NCBI GenBank assembly: GCA_900546605.1
Contig: URDV01000117.1
Coordinates: forward strand, 1 to 7,108
Origin: an uncultured Prevotella sp.
GTDB taxonomy: Bacteria > Bacteroidota > Bacteroidia > Bacteroidales > Bacteroidaceae
DNA: 7,108 bases
Direction of reading: 5' to 3'
The position numbers and the translations under genes are program-made. The first letter of the stretch is position 1. Each line of letters starts with the position of its first letter. The notes beneath the pieces are model-generated. The model searched no databases, was not told the DNA's origin, and was given only the letters and a program-made list of their open reading frames with translations. Below, one piece after another: positions 7,100 through 7,108 of this stretch.

Positions 7100-7108
7100 G
7101 GAGAGATG
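7100..7108 (+). tRNA. Probable 5' end of a tRNA-Ser gene, cut by the window edge
   Basis: The last nine bases, GGAGAGATG, match how bacterial tRNA-Ser genes commonly begin (GGAGAGATGGC...GAGTGG). They sit a short distance after a strong promoter. The alternative is a coding region starting at ATG 7106 with AAGGAG (7098-7103) as ribosome site. However, a 2-nt gap is too short for that site, and Shine-Dalgarno sequences are unusual in this phylum. Only nine bases are visible, so this is an inference. Confidence 0.5.

Noticed and set aside
7098..7108. Coding region starting at ATG 7106 with AAGGAG ribosome site
   Set aside because: The 2-nt spacing is too short and the nine bases fit a tRNA-Ser start better; kept only as an alternative.

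Overview
The window looks like chromosomal DNA of a gut- or oral-type Bacteroidota, most probably Prevotella/Segatella or a close relative. Three things suggest this: promoters of the Bacteroidota form TTTG-N20-TAnnTTTG, no Shine-Dalgarno sequences before the coding regions, and a Prevotella-style type IX secretion (T9SS) tail on the larger protein (YDLSGRRV...GVYIINGQKVVK). The genus call is inference from style, not from a marker gene.

Layout, left to right. Positions 1-113 hold nothing I recognise. Positions 114-337 are a small inverted-repeat element that looks like a MITE, probably an internally deleted insertion sequence. Positions 341-413 are an intergenic repeat whose diverged second copy lies at 6764-6837, so the two copies bracket the gene pair. 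A long hairpin at 413-466 precedes two minus-strand genes: a formylglycine-type sulfatase (515-2035) and a 1340-residue GH95 alpha-L-fucosidase-like enzyme (2217-6239). A perfect 16-bp terminator hairpin (2155-2191) separates them, and each has its own promoter, so they are neighbours rather than one simple operon. The GH95 promoter sits about 300 bp before its start codon, giving a long leader. Positions 6577-7029 are intergenic and hold repeats and hairpins. At the right edge a strong plus-strand promoter (7030-7061) leads into what looks like the first nine bases of a tRNA-Ser gene (7100-7108).

How it may work together (inference): the fucosidase has a signal peptide and a T9SS sorting tail, so it should act at the cell surface or outside. 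The sulfatase has at most a weak signal peptide and no T9SS tail, so it would act in the periplasm. Together they suit stepwise trimming of fucosylated and sulfated host glycans such as mucin O-glycans: fucose removed outside, sulfate removed inside. No SusC/SusD pair, sensor or sulfatase-maturating enzyme lies in the window.

No obviously new multi-gene system is visible. The points most worth a second look are an apparent Asn-to-Asp change in the GH95 catalytic Asn-x-Asn motif, the roughly 500-residue N-terminal extension of that enzyme, and an apparent 2-nt lesion at the start of the sulfatase that leaves an ATG-TAA start-stop in front of the gene.
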